This document shows positions 9,351 through 18,010 of a stretch of 64,000 bases of DNA, in pieces. Made by a program: the position numbers and the translations under genes. Source of the stretch: NCED01 sp035493955 (GTDB taxonomy: Bacteria > Pseudomonadota > Alphaproteobacteria > Caulobacterales > Caulobacteraceae); NCBI GenBank assembly GCA_035493955.1, contig DATJHI010000041.1, forward strand, positions 124,001-188,000, written 5' to 3'. The stretch's first letter is position 1; each line of letters begins with the position of its first letter. The notes beneath the pieces were generated by a model. That model was not told where the DNA came from. It did no database searches and saw only the letters and a list, made by a program, of their open reading frames with translations.

Positions 9351-10877
9351 TCAGGCCGCGCGGCGGGGGACCAGCCGTTCGCTCTTCAGCGCTTCCTGCG
9401 CGCCCGACGCGCCCGCCTCGCCGTATTCGGCGTCCTCATTGACCTGCCACACGTCGTAGCGGCGCCGTCCCGCCAGGATGTTCTCGACCGTCAGCATGGC
9501 GGTCATCATGGCGTGGTCCTGGTTGTTGTACTTGTGCATGCCGTTGCGGCCGACCAGGTGCAGGGTCGGATACAGGCTCTCGAACTCGCCCCGGACCGCA
9601 TCCACGTGGATCTGGTAGGCGTCGTCATAGACGGGATAGGCCTTGGCCTGGCGCACCACCGCGGCGTCGACCACCAGCGCCGGGTCGATCAGGCCGATGT
9701 GGCCGATCTCGCGCTTGGCCAGCGCCACCAGCTCGGCGTCGGGAGCGGTCCACACCCCGTCGCCCTCGAAGCAGAAATATTCCAGACCCAGGCAGGCGAA
9801 GCCCTTGGGCGCCATCTCCGGCGACCAGGACAGGAAGTTCTGCACCCGTCCGACCTTCACCGCCGGATCGTGGATATAGACCCAGTTGTCCGGGAAGCCG
9901 GCGTCCTTCTGGCCCTCAGGGATCTTGGCGATCAGCGAGACGGTGACGAAGTCGCGATAGCGCAGGGCCAGAGCGTGATCGTGCGACGCCGGTCGCGGCT
10001 CGATGGTGGCGCTGAGCTCGGTGATCGGGGCCGAGGAGATCACGTGGCGGGCGGCGTGGGTCTCGACGCCGCCGTCGCCGCGCTGGACCGTGACCGTCCA
10101 CAACTTGGCGGCCGCGTCGAAGCTGAGCCCGGCCAGGGACCGGTCCATCAGCACGGTCCCGCCCTGGGCCTTGGTCTTGGCCGCCGCAGCTTCCCACATC
10201 ATGCCGGGACCCTTGCGGGGATAGCGGAAGCTCTCGATCAGGCTCTTGACCCCGCCCTGTTCGCCCAGGGCCGCCGACGGCTGGGCCTTGACGCCCAAGG
10301 AGCGCTTCAGGCCGTCGACCACCGCCGCGGACAGGCTGAGGCCCTTGATCCGCTGCGAGGCCCAGTCGGAGGAGATCTCGTCGCAGGACATGCCCCACAC
10401 CTTCTCGGTGTAGGTGCGGAAGAAGATCGAGAACAGCTTCTCCCCGAACTGGTTGCGCACCCACTGGTGGAAGGTGCGCGGATTGGCGATCGGCGTGGCC
10501 TTGGCCCAGGCGTAGGAGGCCATGCACAGGGTGGAGGTGAAGACGCCCAGATTCTTCAGCGCCTCGAAGGCGCGCAGGGGATAGGCGTAGAACTTGCCGC
10601 CATAGAAGATCCGCGACAACCGCGGACGCTCGATGAAATCGTCCGGCAGGATCTCGTTCCAGAGGTCGACCACCTCACGCGACTTCGAGAAGAAGCGGTG
10701 GCCGCCGATGTCGAACAGGAAGCCCTTGTAGTTCACCGTGCGGCTGATGCCGCCGACATAGAGGGGGTCGCGCTCGATCACCGTGACCGACTTGCCCGCC
10801 TTGGTCAGCAGGTAGCTCGCGGTCAGTCCGGCCGGGCCGGCGCCGATGATGAAGACGTCTGCGGGAGGATTGGCCAT
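9351..10877 (-). CDS. FAD-dependent oxidoreductase, UDP-galactopyranose mutase/protoporphyrinogen oxidase-like
   Basis: 508 residues. An N-terminal dinucleotide fold FIIGAGPAGLTASYLL with ERD at the end of the second strand binds FAD; GGISRTVNYKGFLFDIGGHRFF is the typical segment shared by the UDP-galactopyranose mutase-like and amine-oxidase-like families. The C-terminal part (YPVYDDAYQ, HLVGRNGMHKYNNQDHAM) completes the FAD site. Homologues often sit with GtrA and glycosyltransferases in polysaccharide clusters, and here the gtrA gene is directly upstream (1 base gap). A role in modifying a sugar or lipid carrier is inferred from context; the reaction is not known. Confidence 0.82.
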   Translation of the reverse strand: MANPPADVFIIGAGPAGLTASYLLTKAGKSVTVIERDPLYVGGISRTVNYKGFLFDIGGHRFFSKSREVVDLWNEILPDDFIERPRLSRIFYGGKFYAYPLRAFEALKNLGVFTSTLCMASYAWAKATPIANPRTFHQWVRNQFGEKLFSIFFRTYTEKVWGMSCDEISSDWASQRIKGLSLSAAVVDGLKRSLGVKAQPSAALGEQGGVKSLIESFRYPRKGPGMMWEAAAAKTKAQGGTVLMDRSLAGLSFDAAAKLWTVTVQRGDGGVETHAARHVISSAPITELSATIEPRPASHDHALALRYRDFVTVSLIAKIPEGQKDAGFPDNWVYIHDPAVKVGRVQNFLSWSPEMAPKGFACLGLEYFCFEGDGVWTAPDAELVALAKREIGHIGLIDPALVVDAAVVRQAKAYPVYDDAYQIHVDAVRGEFESLYPTLHLVGRNGMHKYNNQDHAMMTAMLTVENILAGRRRYDVWQVNEDAEYGEAGASGAQEALKSERLVPRRAA

Positions 10878-10878
10878 C

Positions 10879-11343
10879 TCAGTCGGCCCCTCCGCGGGCG
10901 AAGGTGAAGAAGCGCTGACCGGTGTAGGAAAAGCCGGTGGCGACCACCGCCCCGATCACCGCCGCGATCGCATGGATCATGGTCGGCCAGAAGGCGGTGA
11001 GGGCGACGAAGACCGCCAGGTTGACGCTCTGGGCGATCAGCGCCACCAGGACGTAGCGGCCGAGCTCGGCGTGGGCGCGGCGGCCCGAATCCCCGAAGGT
11101 GAACTGGCGGTTCAAGGCCCAGGTGGCCAAGGTCGCCACCGTCAGCGACGCCGCCCGCGCGGCGACGTGCCCCATTCCGGCCTGCTCGAGCAGCCACAGG
11201 ACGGCGATGTCCACCGACAGCCCGCCGACGCCCACGGCGAGGAAACGGATCAGGCCCTTCGGCGCGCGCGCGTACAGACGGCGCAGGAGCGCGGGAAATG
11301 GGCGCCCTTCGACTCGCCGAATGGCGCCTGAAGCCTCTGACAT
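10879..11343 (-). CDS. GtrA-family flippase-like membrane protein
   Basis: 154 residues from ATG 11343 (MSEASGAIRR). Four hydrophobic helices follow FLAVGVGGLSVDIAVLWLL, with the family motif ALNRQFTFGD after helix two and SYTGQRFFTF near the end. GtrA proteins are thought to move undecaprenyl-phosphate-linked sugars across the inner membrane. The frame stays open to an ATG at 11427, but the extra 28 residues are Arg/Gly/Pro-rich and unlike the family, so the internal start is preferred. It precedes the FAD oxidoreductase by 1 base. The divergent GT-C gene starts 133 bases away. Confidence 0.86.
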   Translation of the reverse strand: MSEASGAIRRVEGRPFPALLRRLYARAPKGLIRFLAVGVGGLSVDIAVLWLLEQAGMGHVAARAASLTVATLATWALNRQFTFGDSGRRAHAELGRYVLVALIAQSVNLAVFVALTAFWPTMIHAIAAVIGAVVATGFSYTGQRFFTFARGGAD

Positions 11344-11475
11344 CGATTGACCGCCCGCGGGACCTGGGATCAAGCCTCGCCTAGGAAGCTTTAGGCCGCG
11401 TAAACCTCGAACCGCCATCCTTGTCATTAACTTTATCGTCGCGGACGATTCGTCCCCGGCTTCGCCTCACGGAAA

Positions 11476-13350
11476 ATGATGCAGTTGTCCCGCACGCCTG
11501 ACCTGGGGCCCTGGCGCCGCATGGTCCCGGCCGCCCTCGCGGCGGCGGTCGTCGCCATGGTCGTCCTGGCCGTGCGCGGGATCCAGGACCTGCCCTATCG
11601 CCTCGGCGACACCGACGACGCCATGCGCATCGTGATGATGCGGGCGCTGCTCGCCGGCCAGGGCTGGTTCGACCAGAACATCACCCGCCTGCAGCCCCCG
11701 TACGGGGTCTATATGCACTGGTCGCGGCTGATCGACGGGGGGCTGGCGCTGATGGACAGGGTCTTCCGCCTCGCCATGTCGCCGGCGGCGGCGGAGCTGG
11801 CCACCCGCGTCGCCTGGCCGCTGATGTGGATCGCGCCCGTGAGCGTCGCCGCGGCCGCCGTCGCCCGGCGGCTGGGCGGGGGGGCGGCGGTCATGGCCTG
11901 CGTCATCCTCATGGCCATCGACATCCAGCTGTTCCTGCAGTTCCGGCTCGGGCGGGTGGACCACCACAACGTCCAGATCGCCATGTGCATGCTGGCGCTC
12001 GCCGGCGCCGCCGTCGGCAAGGTCCGCGGCGGGGTGCTGGCGGGGTTGGCCACCGGGCTGGGGATCGCCATCGGCCTGGAGGCCCTGATCTTCGAGGTGC
12101 TGGTCGGGGCCTATTTCGCCCTGCGTTTCCTGGTCGGGGACGAGGACGACAGGCGGGCGCTGCGGGCCTACGCCCTGGCGCTAGGTCTGGCTACGACGGG
12201 CTTCTTCCTGGTCCAGACCCCCCCCTGGCGATGGAGCCTCGTCGCCTGCGACGCCGTGGCGATCAACCTGGTCGCCGCCCTCGCCGCGGCCAGCGTCGGC
12301 CTGGTCGCCGCGACGCTCCTGACCGGCCGGCGCGGCTGGCGGCCCCGGCTGGGCGCGCTGGTGTTGGTGGGGGCGGTCACCCTCGCCCTCTATCTTGGCC
12401 TCGACCGCAATTGCCTTGGCGGCCCCTTCGCCGACGTCGATCCGCGGCTGAAGGTGTTCTGGCTGCCCAACGTCCAGGAGATCCGACCCATCCCCCGGGT
12501 CTGGCGCGCCGACCACGACACCGTCTACGGCCTGATCGCGCCCATGCTCTGGGGGGCCCTGGCCTGGACCTGGCTGGCTTGGAAGGGTCCTCGCCGGCAG
12601 GACGGATTCCTGACCCTGGCGGGGGTCTGCCTCCTGGCCGCCTCCGTCGCCGGATGGAACGCCATCCGCATGGCCGGCTATGCCGACTGGTTCGCCACGC
12701 CCCTGATCGCCGCCGCCGTCACCGGCCTGGTCGAGCGCTACGCCAAGGGCGCCATGGTGGTCACCGCCGCGGCCGCCTGCGCCGCTGCGCCCGTGTTCGC
12801 CGACGCCGCGGCCGAAGCTGTCGACAAGCAAGTCAAGGTCCTCACCGCCAAACCGGCCAAGCCGGCGCCCAAAGCCGTCGTCAAGGCCCCGCCCAAGCCG
12901 CCCGCCAAGGCCGCCGGGCGCGTGGTCCCGGGCGATCGCTGTTTCCAGATCGCCGCCTATGCCGACCTGGCCCGCCAGCCCGCCGGCCTGGTGCTGAGCG
13001 AGATCGATCTTGGCCCCTTCGTCCTGGCCCACACTCCGTCGTCGTCGATGACCGCGCCCTACCACCGGATGAACTGGGGCCTGGTGCAGGCGCGCGCGGC
13101 CCTGTCCCTGCCCGCCGACAAGGCCGACGCGGCCGTCCGCAAACTCGGGGCCGTCTACGTGCTGGAGTGCCCCGCCCACGCCCGCAACGCCGACCGGGTG
13201 GGCATGGGCGCCGACAGCCTGCAGAAGCGCCTGGACCGCAACCTGCCGCCGGCCTGGCTGGAGCCGGTCTCGACCGCAGGGGTGCTTCGCCTGTATCGCG
13301 TGCGGCCATCGGCGACCGCGCAGCAAGGTCCGGTTTCGGCTAAGCCGTGA
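11476..13350 (+). CDS. GT-C-fold membrane protein with AglB/STT3-like N-terminus
   Basis: 624 residues. About 11-12 membrane helices fill residues 1-430, followed by an Ala/Lys/Pro-rich linker (about 435-475) and a soluble C-terminal domain of about 150 residues (TPSSSMTAPYHRMNWG). The first outer loop reads LGDTDDAMRIVMMRALLAGQ then YGVYMHWSRLID, and later comes RLGRVDHHNVQIA. These match the acidic first loop and the DHH segment of archaeal AglB-type oligosaccharyltransferases. The catalytic-domain motif WWDYG is absent. It is therefore a lipid-linked-sugar GT-C enzyme of uncertain reaction. It is followed after 40 bases by a second GT-C gene. Confidence 0.75.
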   Translation: MMQLSRTPDLGPWRRMVPAALAAAVVAMVVLAVRGIQDLPYRLGDTDDAMRIVMMRALLAGQGWFDQNITRLQPPYGVYMHWSRLIDGGLALMDRVFRLAMSPAAAELATRVAWPLMWIAPVSVAAAAVARRLGGGAAVMACVILMAIDIQLFLQFRLGRVDHHNVQIAMCMLALAGAAVGKVRGGVLAGLATGLGIAIGLEALIFEVLVGAYFALRFLVGDEDDRRALRAYALALGLATTGFFLVQTPPWRWSLVACDAVAINLVAALAAASVGLVAATLLTGRRGWRPRLGALVLVGAVTLALYLGLDRNCLGGPFADVDPRLKVFWLPNVQEIRPIPRVWRADHDTVYGLIAPMLWGALAWTWLAWKGPRRQDGFLTLAGVCLLAASVAGWNAIRMAGYADWFATPLIAAAVTGLVERYAKGAMVVTAAAACAAAPVFADAAAEAVDKQVKVLTAKPAKPAPKAVVKAPPKPPAKAAGRVVPGDRCFQIAAYADLARQPAGLVLSEIDLGPFVLAHTPSSSMTAPYHRMNWGLVQARAALSLPADKADAAVRKLGAVYVLECPAHARNADRVGMGADSLQKRLDRNLPPAWLEPVSTAGVLRLYRVRPSATAQQGPVSAKP

Positions 13351-13390
13351 TCGCCGCCCCGGACGGCGGTGGAAGACGGATCGGACGACG

Positions 13391-14932
13391 GTGAGCGAAG
13401 ACGAGATCGCCACGACGGCAAGGCCGCCCGCGCGCACCCGCGCCGGCGAGTTGGCGACAGGCGCGGCTGCGGTCCTGGCCGCCCTGGCCATCGCCGCCTC
13501 CAGCCTGCTGCGCCTGGTCATCGCCGGGCGCCAGCCCCTGTGGCTGGACGAGACCTGGACCGGCGCCATCGCCGCCCAGACCAGCCTCGGCGCGTTCTGG
13601 CGGCAGGTGTACCTGGACGTCAACGCGCCCTTCTACTACCTGGTCATGCACCTGTGGCAGGGGCTGTTCGGCCTGTCCGACGTTTCGCTGAGGCTGCCGA
13701 GCGCCCTGTTCGGAGCCGCCGCGCCGCTGGCGATCGCCTTTGCCGAGACGCCGGGCCTGGAACGCGCCGCCCGCCTCACCTGGGCGGCCCTCCTGGCTTT
13801 GTGGATTCCCGGCCTGTGGCTGTCGGGCGACGCCCGCTGCTACACCCTCCTGATCCTGCTCTGCACCCTGCAGACCCTGGCTTTCGCGCGGCTGCTGGGC
13901 CGTCCCGACCTTCGCGGCGCCGTCCTGTGGTGCGGGGTGTCGGCCCTGGCCGTCCTGACCCATTACCACGCCGTCATCCCGACCGCGCTCGAGGGCCTGG
14001 CCTATCTGGCCCTGGCCCGGGGCAAGGCGGTCCGGACCTGGCCGGCCGCCCTCCTGTTCCTGCCCGCCGCGGCCTGGATGGCCTTCCATGCCCCGCGGAT
14101 CGCCGCCTTCGCCGACCCGGCCATCGCCTGGTATCGCCTGTTGAGGATCGATCGCCTGGGACGGGTCGCGGCCTATCCGATCGGCACGCCGGACCTAGCG
14201 CTCACCCTCCTGGCCATCGGCGCCGTCGCCCTGGTGCTGGGCTACGCCCTGCGCAACCGCCGCCCGGCGCCGCCCAGGCGGCCCACCCTGCCGCTGTGGA
14301 TCGCCTTCGGCCTGGCGTTGCTGGGAGCGGCGATCGTCGTCGGCCTGGGCTTCCTGCGCCCGAGCTTCACCGACCGCTATCTGGTCCCCTTCGTCCCTGC
14401 CCTGCTCTTGGGCGTGGCCCTCGCCACCCAGGCCCTGTCGCGGCGCCTGGCCCTGACCTACGCCGTGGTGGTGGCGGCGGCGGCGGGTTTCGTGGTTCCC
14501 TGGGCCTGGACCGAGATGCGGTCCGGCTGGCGCTACTACAACTGGGAACAGGCCTCGCAGGACCTGATGCGCGGCAGGCCGGAGCGGCTGGTGTTCGTGT
14601 GGGACCATCCCGCCAGCCGCATCCTGGAGCCCGACCAGCTCGAAGCCGTCGGCGGCTTCTTCTTCCGCCGCGCCGGCCAGCCGGTGGCGGTGCGCAGCGT
14701 GACCCTGGCGGCCGACGTCGATCCCAATCCCATCCTCGCCGCCGCGGCGAAAGGGCCGCGCACCGCCATCATCTGGGCCTATGATCGGGGAGTGCTGGGC
14801 GCGGCGGCGCGGCGGTTCGTTCCGCGCCTCTCCGAGCTCGACCCGACCCTGGTATGCCGAAATTACGCACGCGGATCGGTCGGGGTGCTGGCGTGCGACC
14901 ACCTTGGTTCTGTAAAGACGACCCGCCCATGA
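13391..14932 (+). CDS. GT-C glycosyltransferase, ArnT/PMT-like (family 39/83 type)
   Basis: 513 residues, start GTG 13391. About 11 membrane helices. The first periplasmic loop has the hallmark LWLDETWTGAI (acidic pair) and NAPFYYLVMHLWQGLFG, then RLPSALFGAAAPLAI, as in ArnT-like enzymes that use polyprenyl-phosphate sugars; SGDARCYTLLIL is the usual second signature. It probably transfers a sugar from a lipid carrier on the periplasmic face to a lipid or protein acceptor. The stop overlaps the start of the next gene (ATGA), so it is translationally coupled to the GT2 that could make its donor. Confidence 0.85.
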   Translation: MSEDEIATTARPPARTRAGELATGAAAVLAALAIAASSLLRLVIAGRQPLWLDETWTGAIAAQTSLGAFWRQVYLDVNAPFYYLVMHLWQGLFGLSDVSLRLPSALFGAAAPLAIAFAETPGLERAARLTWAALLALWIPGLWLSGDARCYTLLILLCTLQTLAFARLLGRPDLRGAVLWCGVSALAVLTHYHAVIPTALEGLAYLALARGKAVRTWPAALLFLPAAAWMAFHAPRIAAFADPAIAWYRLLRIDRLGRVAAYPIGTPDLALTLLAIGAVALVLGYALRNRRPAPPRRPTLPLWIAFGLALLGAAIVVGLGFLRPSFTDRYLVPFVPALLLGVALATQALSRRLALTYAVVVAAAAGFVVPWAWTEMRSGWRYYNWEQASQDLMRGRPERLVFVWDHPASRILEPDQLEAVGGFFFRRAGQPVAVRSVTLAADVDPNPILAAAAKGPRTAIIWAYDRGVLGAAARRFVPRLSELDPTLVCRNYARGSVGVLACDHLGSVKTTRP

Positions 14933-15906
14933 TCCAGTCCCCCCTGCCCAAGATCGCGCCCCGCCTGTCGGTGATCGCCCCCTGCTTCGACGAGGAGCCC
15001 TCGCTGCCGGCCTTCGTCCAGCGCATGACCGCGGCCTGCGACGCCGCCGTCGGCGAGGACTACGAACTGGTCCTGGTCAACGACGGCAGCCGCGACCGCA
15101 CCTGGAGCGTAATCCAGGACCTGACCGCCAAACATTCCCACATCGTCGGCGTGAACCTGTCGCGCAACCATGGCCACCAGCTGGCGGTCACCGCCGGTCT
15201 GCACCTCGCGCGCGGCGAGCTGGTGATGATCATCGACGCCGACCTGCAGGACCCGCCGGAACTGCTGCCCGAAATGATGTCGCTGATCGGCCAAGGCTTC
15301 GACGTGGTCTATGGCCGGCGCCGCACCCGGGCCAGCGAGAGCCGCTTCAAGCGGGCCACCGCCAGCCTGTTCTACCGCCTGCTCGACAAGGTCGCCGACG
15401 TGGAGATTCCCCGCGACACCGGCGACTTCCGGCTGATGACCCGGCGCATCGTCGACCGGCTGAACGCCATGCCCGAGCACGACCGCTTCATCCGCGGCAT
15501 GGTCGCCTGGCTGGGCGGGCGCCAGACCGAGATCCTCTATGACCGGGACGCCCGCCACGCCGGCGAGACCCACTACACCCTGGGCAAGATGCTCAAGCTG
15601 GCGGCGAACGGCCTGACCAGCTTCTCCACCGCGCCCCTCAGGATCGCCAGCTTCCTCGCCGTGGTCGGCATGCTGATCGCCGGGGCGATCATGCTCTACG
15701 CCCTGGTCTCGTTCTTCCAGGGCAATGTGGCCAGGGGCTGGACCAGCCAGGCCCTGATCACGGTCTTCTTCGGCATCGGCCAGTTCGGCTGCCTGGCGAT
15801 CATCGGCGCCTACCTGGGGCGGATCTACATGCAGGTGAAGGGCCGGCCACTCTATCTGATCGACGAGGTGGTCGCCTCGCCGCCCACCGGCGCGGAGCAG
15901 CCCTGA
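14929..15906 (+). CDS. Polyprenyl-phosphate glycosyltransferase (GT2, GtrB/DPM1-like)
   Basis: 325 residues. GT2 catalytic domain (SVIAPCFDEEPSLPAF, VNDGSRDRTW, DADLQDPPEL with the DxD metal site, and the acceptor-site region RDTGDFRLM), followed by two C-terminal membrane helices (about residues 240-262 and 275-300). Such enzymes transfer a sugar from a nucleotide donor to undecaprenyl phosphate on the cytoplasmic face. Start ATG 14929 overlaps the stop of the GT-C gene; the stop overlaps the start of the methyltransferase by one base. With two GtrA proteins and two GT-C proteins nearby this makes a complete synthesise-flip-transfer route. Confidence 0.92.
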   Translation: MIQSPLPKIAPRLSVIAPCFDEEPSLPAFVQRMTAACDAAVGEDYELVLVNDGSRDRTWSVIQDLTAKHSHIVGVNLSRNHGHQLAVTAGLHLARGELVMIIDADLQDPPELLPEMMSLIGQGFDVVYGRRRTRASESRFKRATASLFYRLLDKVADVEIPRDTGDFRLMTRRIVDRLNAMPEHDRFIRGMVAWLGGRQTEILYDRDARHAGETHYTLGKMLKLAANGLTSFSTAPLRIASFLAVVGMLIAGAIMLYALVSFFQGNVARGWTSQALITVFFGIGQFGCLAIIGAYLGRIYMQVKGRPLYLIDEVVASPPTGAEQP

Positions 15907-16601
15907 TGGACGTCGCCGAGTTCGACAAGTTCGCCCAGGAGTACCGCTCCGCCCACGCCCAGAACATCCGGATCAGCGGCGAGGAGCCGGACTATTTCGC
16001 CCGCTATAAGATCGACGAGCTGGCCCGGCGCTGGCGCGGCCTGGGACGCCCGGCGCCCGCCGCGGTGCTGGATTTCGGCGTCGGCATCGGTAATTCCCTG
16101 CCCTATCTGAAGGCCGCCTTTCCGCACGCCCGCCTCACCGGTCTGGACGTGTCCGAAAAGAGCCTGGAGGTCGCCGCCCAGCGGTTCCCGGGCGTGGCGG
16201 AGCTGGTGCGTTACGACGGAGGCGAGCCGCCCTTGGCCGAAGGCAGCTTCGACCTGGTGTTCTCCGCCTGCGTCTTCCACCACATCGACGCCGACGAGCA
16301 CGTGGCCCTGCTGGCCAGCCTGAAGCGGCTTTTGAAGCCCGGCGGACTGATGGCGATCTTCGAGCACAACCCGGTCAATCCGGTGACCCGCTACATCGTC
16401 GCCACCTGCCCCTTCGACGAGAACGCGGTGCTGATCCCCGCCCCCGAGTTCGTGCGCCGCCAGCGCAAGGCCGGTTTCACCCATGTGGAGGCAGCCTATA
16501 CCGGCTTCTTCCCCGGCTCGCTCAAGGCTTTGCGCCCGCTGGAGCGGTTCATGACCGCCCTGCCCATCGGCGCCCAGTACTACACCCTGGCCCAGGGCTG
16601 A
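15906..16601 (+). CDS. Class I SAM-dependent methyltransferase
   Basis: 231 residues. Motif I VLDFGVGIGNSLPYL, the acidic end of strand two TGLDVSEKSLE, motif II FDLVFSACVFHHID and LKPGGLMAIFEHNP are typical of the UbiE/Methyltransf_11 type. It is translationally coupled to the GT2 gene (TGATG) and precedes gtrA by 9 bases. A role in methylating the glycan or its lipid carrier is inferred from the operon only; no substrate can be read from the sequence. Confidence 0.88.
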   Translation: MDVAEFDKFAQEYRSAHAQNIRISGEEPDYFARYKIDELARRWRGLGRPAPAAVLDFGVGIGNSLPYLKAAFPHARLTGLDVSEKSLEVAAQRFPGVAELVRYDGGEPPLAEGSFDLVFSACVFHHIDADEHVALLASLKRLLKPGGLMAIFEHNPVNPVTRYIVATCPFDENAVLIPAPEFVRRQRKAGFTHVEAAYTGFFPGSLKALRPLERFMTALPIGAQYYTLAQG

Positions 16602-16610
16602 GGCGGGCCC

Positions 16611-17048
16611 ATGCCCGGTCTCGGCGGCCTAGAACCCCACCTTCACCACCTCTGGACCCTGATCCGCTTCGGTCTGGTCGGGGTGCTGAACACCGTCGTG
16701 GGCCTGGCCGTGATCATGGGCCTCGACCTCGGCTTGCACGTGGAGCCGCACCTGGCCAACGCCGGCGGCTATGCGGTGGGGATCGCCATCGGCTTCTCCC
16801 TCAACCACGGCTTCGTGTTCAGGAGCGACGGCCACATGGGCCGCACCGGGGTCAAGTACCTGGTCGCGGTGGCCGCGGCCTTCGCCGTCAACCAGATGGT
16901 CCTGGCCGGCGCCCTGCACCTCTATAGCGGCATGGCCCTGGGACGCGTGGGCGCCCAGGTCACCGCCATGGCCAGCTACACCCTGCTGCTGTTCGGCCTG
17001 TGCCGGGTGTGGGTGTTCAAGTCCCAAGCCGAAGGCGGCGGCGTCTAA
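16611..17048 (+). CDS. GtrA-family membrane protein (second copy in cluster)
   Basis: 145 residues with four helices. IRFGLVGVLNTVVGLAV and the family signature FSLNHGFVFRSDG, then a final SYTLLLFGLCRVWVFKS. Proposed flippase for a polyprenyl-linked sugar. It is the last gene of the five-gene plus-strand run 11476-17048. Its end overlaps the end of the convergent hisG by 4 bases. It is only distantly similar to the GtrA at 10879-11343. Confidence 0.88.
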   Translation: MPGLGGLEPHLHHLWTLIRFGLVGVLNTVVGLAVIMGLDLGLHVEPHLANAGGYAVGIAIGFSLNHGFVFRSDGHMGRTGVKYLVAVAAAFAVNQMVLAGALHLYSGMALGRVGAQVTAMASYTLLLFGLCRVWVFKSQAEGGGV

Positions 17049-18010
17049 AGCCCCAGCCGCGCCTGCAAGGCGTCCACCGCCGGACAGGCGGGATCGAACA
17101 CATAGTCGACGCGGATGACGCTCACCGGCCCCACCCCGGCCGCAGACAGGGCCGCGCCCGCGTCGATCAGATCGGTCGAAGCCACCAGCAGGCCGTCCTC
17201 CCGGCGCGTCGCGCCGCGGGTCAGGAACGGGGCGACCGCCTTGGCCGCCGCCCTGTCCTGCTCCACCGGCCAGCGCATCGCCGCCAGGCCCTTGGCGCGG
17301 ACCCGGGCTTCCACCGTCGAGAGCAGACGGCGAAGCTGGTCCAGCTGCCCCTTGGTCCAGGTCGTGCGCAGGGAAGCGGCCAGCTGGGCCTGGCTTTTCA
17401 GCATCACCCCGTCGCCGACGATCTTCAGGTTGTTGGCCGCCAGGGTCGCGCCGGTGGTGGTGATGTCGACCACCAGCTCCGCCTGCCCCGCCGCCGGGGC
17501 CCCCTCGGTGGCGCCCAGGGACTCGACGATGCGGTAGTCCGCCACGCCGTGACGGGCGAAGAAGGCGCGGGTCTGGGCCGCATATTTGGTCGCCACCCGC
17601 AGCCGGTTTCCCGTGCGCGCCAGATAGAGATGCGCGACCTCGCCCACGTCGGCCATGGTCTCGACGTCGATCCAGCTCTGCGGCGCGGCCACCACCAGGT
17701 CGGCGCGGCCGAACCCCAGGGCCCGCAACAGCATGACCCGGTCGTCGACCCCGTCGGGGCGCTCGCGCAGCAGGTCCTCGCCGGTCACGCCCAGATGCAC
17801 CTCGCCGGCGTCGAGCGCCGAGGCGATGTCGCCGGCGGACAGCAGCCGCACCTCCGCGCCCGGCAGACCGCGCAAGCTCGCGCGATAGCCGCGCTCGCCG
17901 CCTTCGATCTCCAGCTTGAAGCCGGCGTCGGACAGCCAGGCGTCGCACTGTTCCTTCAGCCGGCCCTTGGACGGCAGGGCCAGGGTGAGGGGGGCGGTGA
18001 TCTCGCTCAT
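17045..18010 (-). CDS. hisG: ATP phosphoribosyltransferase HisG
   Basis: 321 residues. It catalyses the first step of histidine synthesis, ATP + PRPP to phosphoribosyl-ATP. Periplasmic-binding-protein fold with LALPSKGRLKEQ at the start, GVTGEDLL, and the PRPP-binding signature ELVVDITTTGATLAANNLKIV (about residues 178-198). It is longer than the roughly 210-230 residues of the short form that normally works with HisZ; about 100 extra C-terminal residues follow the catalytic part. It overlaps the hisZ stop by 4 bases and is the last gene of hisS-hisZ-hisG. Confidence 0.93.
   Translation of the reverse strand: MSEITAPLTLALPSKGRLKEQCDAWLSDAGFKLEIEGGERGYRASLRGLPGAEVRLLSAGDIASALDAGEVHLGVTGEDLLRERPDGVDDRVMLLRALGFGRADLVVAAPQSWIDVETMADVGEVAHLYLARTGNRLRVATKYAAQTRAFFARHGVADYRIVESLGATEGAPAAGQAELVVDITTTGATLAANNLKIVGDGVMLKSQAQLAASLRTTWTKGQLDQLRRLLSTVEARVRAKGLAAMRWPVEQDRAAAKAVAPFLTRGATRREDGLLVASTDLIDAGAALSAAGVGPVSVIRVDYVFDPACPAVDALQARLGL

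Noticed and set aside
12181..13623. 480-codon open frame antisense to the GT-C gene
   Set aside because: Shadow frame; the plus strand encodes membrane helices and family motifs.
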